DNA of 64,000 bases, from the NCBI RefSeq assembly GCF_023168325.1, contig NZ_AP025688.1, positions 4,030,001 to 4,094,000 on the forward strand. Reading direction: 5' to 3'. The position numbers and the translations under genes were made by a program. The notes beneath the pieces were generated by a model. The model ran no database searches. It saw only the letters and a list, made by a program, of their open reading frames with translations, and had not been told where the DNA came from. Positions 60,303-64,000 of this stretch are shown here, one piece after another (the stretch's first letter is position 1; each line of letters starts with the position of its first letter). The DNA is from Tsukamurella sp. PLM1 (GTDB lineage Bacteria; Actinomycetota; Actinomycetes; Mycobacteriales; Mycobacteriaceae).

Positions 60303-61106
60303 TCAGCGCTTCAACCCGTGTTTGCGCGCCACGATCGAGGAGACCACCTCGACCGGCACCAGGCGTTTGAGCAGGAACACCAGCGGCGCGTTGCTGCCGA
60401 CGGCGTAGAACTCGCGCGGCTTGTCCGCCTCGACCGCCTTCACGATCGTCTCCGCCACCTGTCGCGGGGTGATCCCCGCGCGCTCGTTCGCGTCCAGGTT
60501 CTCGATCATCGTGTCGAAATCCTTGCGGTACACCGAGTCGTCGGCGACGTACTTGGTGCGCCGCTCCCCGATGCCGGTCGCGATCGACCCGGGCTCAACA
60601 GTGCTCACCCACACCCCGAACGGCGAGAGTTCCTGCCGCGCGGCCGAGGCGAACCCCTTGAGCGCGGCCTTCGCCGCGACGTACGAACCGCGGTAGGCCA
60701 GTGGGAAACTCGCGAGCATCGAGCCCACCATGATCACACGGCCGTACCCGCCCGCCCGCATCGCGGGCAGGAGCCGTTGCGTCAGCTGCACCGCGCCGAA
60801 CACGTTGGTCTGGAACAGGCGGTCCACGGCATCCGCCGGGAGTTCCTCGAGCGGCCCGGACTGGCTCTCGCCCGCGTTGTTCACCACCACGTCCACCGCG
60901 CCCGCAGCCGCGGCGCAGGCGGCCACCGAGTCCCGATCCGCAAGGTCCAGGGCCAGGTACTCCACCCCCGGGATCCGCTTGTCGACCGGGATCGTGTCCG
61001 GGTTCCGGCTGGTTCCCAGCACTTGGTAGCCCTTCTGCGCCAGCAGCTTCGCCACCTCCAGGCCGATTCCCGACGATGCCCCCGTTACCAATGCCTTCCG
61101 CGTCAT
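60303..61106 (-). CDS. Short-chain dehydrogenase/reductase
   Basis: This 267-residue classical SDR has VTGASSGIGLEVAKLL, LDLADRDS, VVNNAGESQSG, the Ser at VGSMLASFP, and YRGSYVAAKAAL (Y-x3-K). A C-terminal hydrophobic helix (APLVFLLKRLVPVEVV) resembles membrane-attached SDRs acting on lipids. The substrate is unknown. It lies on the same strand as the membrane protein upstream, with a 21-bp gap. Confidence 0.88.
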   Translation of the reverse strand: MTRKALVTGASSGIGLEVAKLLAQKGYQVLGTSRNPDTIPVDKRIPGVEYLALDLADRDSVAACAAAAGAVDVVVNNAGESQSGPLEELPADAVDRLFQTNVFGAVQLTQRLLPAMRAGGYGRVIMVGSMLASFPLAYRGSYVAAKAALKGFASAARQELSPFGVWVSTVEPGSIATGIGERRTKYVADDSVYRKDFDTMIENLDANERAGITPRQVAETIVKAVEADKPREFYAVGSNAPLVFLLKRLVPVEVVSSIVARKHGLKR

Positions 61107-61127
61107 ACTCGCAACGATACTGGCGGC

Positions 61128-62243
61128 TCAGCCGTGCGCCAGCCAGTTGACCAGGCGCCCGAGCGCCCCGTCGTAGTCGTCCCCGAACCGCGCCAGGTCC
61201 GACGAACGCACGCACGGCGTGGTCACCGTCGCGACCAGCGTCGGCGGTCCAGATGTCGCCGCGTCATCGGGCTCCACCGTCATCCGCCACTGCGCGAATC
61301 GGTACCAGGACTCCAGGCTGCGCGAGGGGTAGCGCTCGGATCCGGCATCGTTCAGGCGCGCCACCATCGCCCGCTGGTCCCGTTCGGCGTACGGGACGGT
61401 GACCGTGTGGGTCACGGTGAACGCCGTGTCGCTCTCGGCGCCCCACAGCCACCGCACCGTCTTGGCCTCGAACGGGCATCCCGCCTGCGTGCGCGACAGC
61501 TCCGTCGTCGGCGCGATCGTCGTTCCCGACGGTGCCGCCGTCGCGATGGTGGCGGCGTGCGCCTGCCCGGACTCCACGGGCTCACGCAGCGGGCCGTCGA
61601 ACCCCGTCCACAGAATGCCCCCGGCGAGCATGAGCAGGGCCAGGCCCGCTGCGGCACCGCCCCAGTAGACGAGAGCCAGCGGCCCGAGGATCCGCGCCCC
61701 CTCCGGCACGCGGTACCCCCCGCCCGCGAGGACGTGGACGTCCTCGAACTCGCCGATCGGCAGCGGCTCCTCCATCGCCCGGTCGGGCCCCAGCACCCTG
61801 GTCACAGTGGCCCCGAAGCCCGCCAAGTGGGTGGCGTCCTCCTCGATGGCGAGGACCATCAGTTTCCGGTTTCCCAGGTCTACGGTGAACGTGGTCCGCG
61901 GCGCATCCCACGATCGGTACTTGTTCCAGTTGGTCACGATGTCGCGGTCCACGCGGATCGAGGCGGCTCGGAGATCGTGGTCCACGTGCTTCAGGGGGAA
62001 GTGCACTCGAAGCCGTCCCTGCGCGTCGACCTCGAGCCTGGACGCCACGCGGGCGAGCGCGATGGCGCAGCCGATCGCCGCGGCGACCGACACGACGGTG
62101 AGCACGGCGAACGCGGCGTTGCGGGGGTGGTGGCCCCACGCGACGGCGAACACCACGGCGCACGCGCACAACCCGATGACGGACGCCGTCGCAGCCACCC
62201 GCATGGTGGACGGGTAGAAGACTGCGATCGGCGTGTACTCCAT
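61128..62243 (-). CDS. Membrane protein of unknown function
   Basis: This 371-residue protein has two N-terminal helices (~15-62), a soluble part with RLRVHFPLKHVDHDLRAASIRVDRDIV that looks like a PH-type or DUF3093-like fold, a third helix at ~200-220, and a C-terminal extracellular domain with two cysteines (QAGCPFEAKTVRWLWG, TTPCVRSSDL). I assign no function. Confidence 0.7.
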   Translation of the reverse strand: MEYTPIAVFYPSTMRVAATASVIGLCACAVVFAVAWGHHPRNAAFAVLTVVSVAAAIGCAIALARVASRLEVDAQGRLRVHFPLKHVDHDLRAASIRVDRDIVTNWNKYRSWDAPRTTFTVDLGNRKLMVLAIEEDATHLAGFGATVTRVLGPDRAMEEPLPIGEFEDVHVLAGGGYRVPEGARILGPLALVYWGGAAAGLALLMLAGGILWTGFDGPLREPVESGQAHAATIATAAPSGTTIAPTTELSRTQAGCPFEAKTVRWLWGAESDTAFTVTHTVTVPYAERDQRAMVARLNDAGSERYPSRSLESWYRFAQWRMTVEPDDAATSGPPTLVATVTTPCVRSSDLARFGDDYDGALGRLVNWLAHG

Positions 62244-62299
62244 CTCCGCACCGTATTCGGGCGTTGTTGGGGCCCGCCTGGTTCCCGCTTAACGGGCCG

Positions 62300-63979
62300 T
62301 CAGCTCTCCGTCGCCGCAGCGGCGGCGCGGCCCGCCGTCATCCCGGAGAAGATGCACCCACCGAGGAAGGTGCCCTCCAGCGCGTTGTAGCCGTGCACCC
62401 CGCCGCCACCGAATCCGGCCACCTCGCCTGCGGCGTACAGGCCGGGGACGGGCGCACCGTCGGCCCCGAGGACGCGCGCCGAGAGGTCCGTCTCGAGCCC
62501 GCCGAGGGTCTTGCGGGAGAGAACGTTCAGCCGCACCGCGATGAGCGGGCCGTGCGCGGGATCGAGGATGCGGTGCGGCCTGGCGACGCGGACGATCTTG
62601 TCGCCCAGATAGTTCCGCGCGTTGCTGATCGCCTGCACCTGGGCGTCCTTGGTGAAGGCGTTGGCCGTTTCGCGGTCACGGGCCTCGATCTGCCGGCGCA
62701 GGTGGTCGAGGTCGACGTGGCCGCCCCGACCGATGCCGTTCATCCCCGCGACCAGCTCCTCGAGGGTGTCGGCGACCACGAAGTCCTCGCCGTGTTGCTT
62801 GAACGCCTCGACCGGGCCCGGTGCGCCCTTCGACTTCACGCGCCCCAGAGCGAGTTTGATGTCCTTCTCCGTGATGTCCGGGTTCTGCTCCGACCCGGAC
62901 AGGGCGAACTCCTTCTCGATGATGGTCTCGGTGAGCACGAACCACGAGTAGTCGTAGCCGGTCTCGAGGATCGCCTTCATCGTCGAATTGGTATCGAAGC
63001 CGGGGAAGTTCGGGGCGGCGAAGCGGTTACCGTCGGCGTCGAACCACAGCGACGACGGGCCGGGGATGATGCGGATCGCGTGCTGCGGCCAGATCGGGTC
63101 CCAGTTGTGAATGCCCTCCGTATAGGCCCACACCCGATCGCGATTGACGATGTTCGCGCCCGCCGCCTCGGAGATCGCCAACATCCGGCCGTCCACGTGG
63201 GCCGGCACGCCCGCGATCATGTGCTTCGGGAACGGCCCGAGCCGTTCGGTGGGCCAGTACTTCTCCATCAGCTCGAAGTTGTGGCCGATGCCACCGGAGG
63301 TCACCAGCACCGCGGGCGCGCGGAACTCGAACTCGCCCTCCACGTCTCGCGAGCTCGCCACGCCACGGTCGAGCTCCGATGGGGCGAGCACCGCACCTTG
63401 CACGCCGGTCACGGCACCGTCGGCGTCACGGAGTAGTTCGTCGACGCGATGCCGGAACGCGAAGCGCACCAGTCCTTTCTCCTCCGCCCGCTCCACCGGC
63501 TCTCGGAACACCCGGACCACCTCGGGGCCCGTACCCCAGGTGAGGTGGAAGCGCGGAACCGAGTTGCCGTGACCGTCGGCCGCGCCGCCGCCGCGCTCCG
63601 CCCAGCCGACCACGGGCGTGAACCCCAGGCCGAGCCGGCGGAGATAGTCGCGCTTGCGGTGCGTGGCGAACTCGACGTAGGCGCGCGCCCACTGCCGGGG
63701 CCAGCGGTCCTCGTCGTCGCGATCGAAGCCGGCGGAGCCCTGCCAGTCCTGCCACGCCAGCTCGAACGAGTCCTTGATGCCGAGGCGCCGCTGCTCCGGC
63801 GAGTCCACCAGGAACAGGCCGCCCAGGCTCCAGAACGCCTGCCCGCCCAGGTTCGCGCGGTTCTCCTGGTCGAGGATCAACACCCTCCGGCCCGCCCGGG
63901 ACAGTTCGTACGCCGCCACCAGTCCCGCAAGACCGGCACCGACCACGATCGCGTCGGGCTCGAAGCCGCCCGACCCCAC
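62300..63979 (-). CDS. FAD-binding dehydrogenase (KstD/fumarate-reductase-like flavoprotein)
   Basis: This 559-residue flavoprotein has N-terminal VVGAGLAGLVAAYELSRAG (FAD), GGQAFWSLGGLF, the TSGGIGHNFELM region, and the C-terminal FAD motif GLYAAGEVAGFGGGGVHGYNALEGTFLGGCI. It belongs to the FAD_binding_2 (ketosteroid dehydrogenase/fumarate reductase) group; actinobacterial members are often annotated as FAD-binding dehydrogenases. The substrate is unknown. The GTG at 63979 is near the window edge, and a start further upstream cannot be excluded. Confidence 0.85.
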   Translation of the reverse strand: MGSGGFEPDAIVVGAGLAGLVAAYELSRAGRRVLILDQENRANLGGQAFWSLGGLFLVDSPEQRRLGIKDSFELAWQDWQGSAGFDRDDEDRWPRQWARAYVEFATHRKRDYLRRLGLGFTPVVGWAERGGGAADGHGNSVPRFHLTWGTGPEVVRVFREPVERAEEKGLVRFAFRHRVDELLRDADGAVTGVQGAVLAPSELDRGVASSRDVEGEFEFRAPAVLVTSGGIGHNFELMEKYWPTERLGPFPKHMIAGVPAHVDGRMLAISEAAGANIVNRDRVWAYTEGIHNWDPIWPQHAIRIIPGPSSLWFDADGNRFAAPNFPGFDTNSTMKAILETGYDYSWFVLTETIIEKEFALSGSEQNPDITEKDIKLALGRVKSKGAPGPVEAFKQHGEDFVVADTLEELVAGMNGIGRGGHVDLDHLRRQIEARDRETANAFTKDAQVQAISNARNYLGDKIVRVARPHRILDPAHGPLIAVRLNVLSRKTLGGLETDLSARVLGADGAPVPGLYAAGEVAGFGGGGVHGYNALEGTFLGGCIFSGMTAGRAAAAATES

Positions 63980-64000
63980 CGCGCCGCGGTCCGTACTCGT

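Overview
The window is high-GC actinobacterial DNA, most likely from the order Mycobacteriales. A Tsukamurella- or Gordonia-like organism is my best guess, not a proven assignment. The basis is the lysC-asd / leuA neighbourhood, mycothiol-linked formaldehyde oxidation, an MmpS-like protein, a mycobacterial-type penicillin-binding lipoprotein, an IdeR-like iron box, and several promoters that look leaderless.

Layout. 1-5,000: end of a methyltransferase, a TerD domain fused to a PD-(D/E)XK nuclease-like domain, and a metal-handling pair behind a CsoR-like operator. 5,000-20,520: an accessory catabolic block. It starts with an IS3-family remnant and holds an MHS transporter, TetR, P450, ferredoxin, ferredoxin reductase, S-(hydroxymethyl)mycothiol dehydrogenase and an MBL hydrolase. 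An aryl-acid cluster follows (aryl-AMP ligase, FAD hydroxylase, TetR, maleate-isomerase-like enzyme, VOC dioxygenase, an unknown 81-residue protein, alpha/beta hydrolase), and a broken SDR gene ends the block beside tRNA-Pro. 20,690-39,830: mostly core genes, including a phosphoesterase, a YqeY-like protein, a crcB pair, ohr/fur, a polyhydroxyalkanoate operon with fadD, a beta-lactamase/PBP/trpF run, a copper-linked pair, ferritin, and a membrane glycosyltransferase. 39,839-51,026: a second, rearranged paralogue of the aryl-acid cluster, now with an SDR, an aldehyde dehydrogenase and an aromatic-acid MFS transporter. It ends in a truncated hydrolase abutting the asd stop codon. 51,046-64,000: asd, lysC, an MmpS-like protein, a mannosyltransferase-like protein, leuA with a Leu-rich leader peptide, a polysaccharide deacetylase, hmp/nsrR, an SDR, a membrane protein and a flavoprotein.

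How the genes work together. The two aryl-acid clusters share six gene families and a common 20-bp palindrome, TGTCAACA-N4-TGTTGAYA, at their promoters. The gene set suggests this route: an O-methylated or alcohol/aldehyde aromatic is converted to an aryl acid (P450 plus formaldehyde disposal in cluster 1; SDR plus ALDH in cluster 2). The acid is then activated as an adenylate/thioester, hydroxylated by a salicylyl-CoA-5-hydroxylase-like flavoenzyme, ring-cleaved by a VOC dioxygenase, hydrolysed, and isomerised from maleate to fumarate. The substrate is not proven.

Caution. About twenty coding sequences carry apparent frameshifts, mostly single-base losses in G/C runs, and they hit essential genes such as asd and leuA. 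I read most as sequencing or assembly errors and give the spans of the presumed intact genes.
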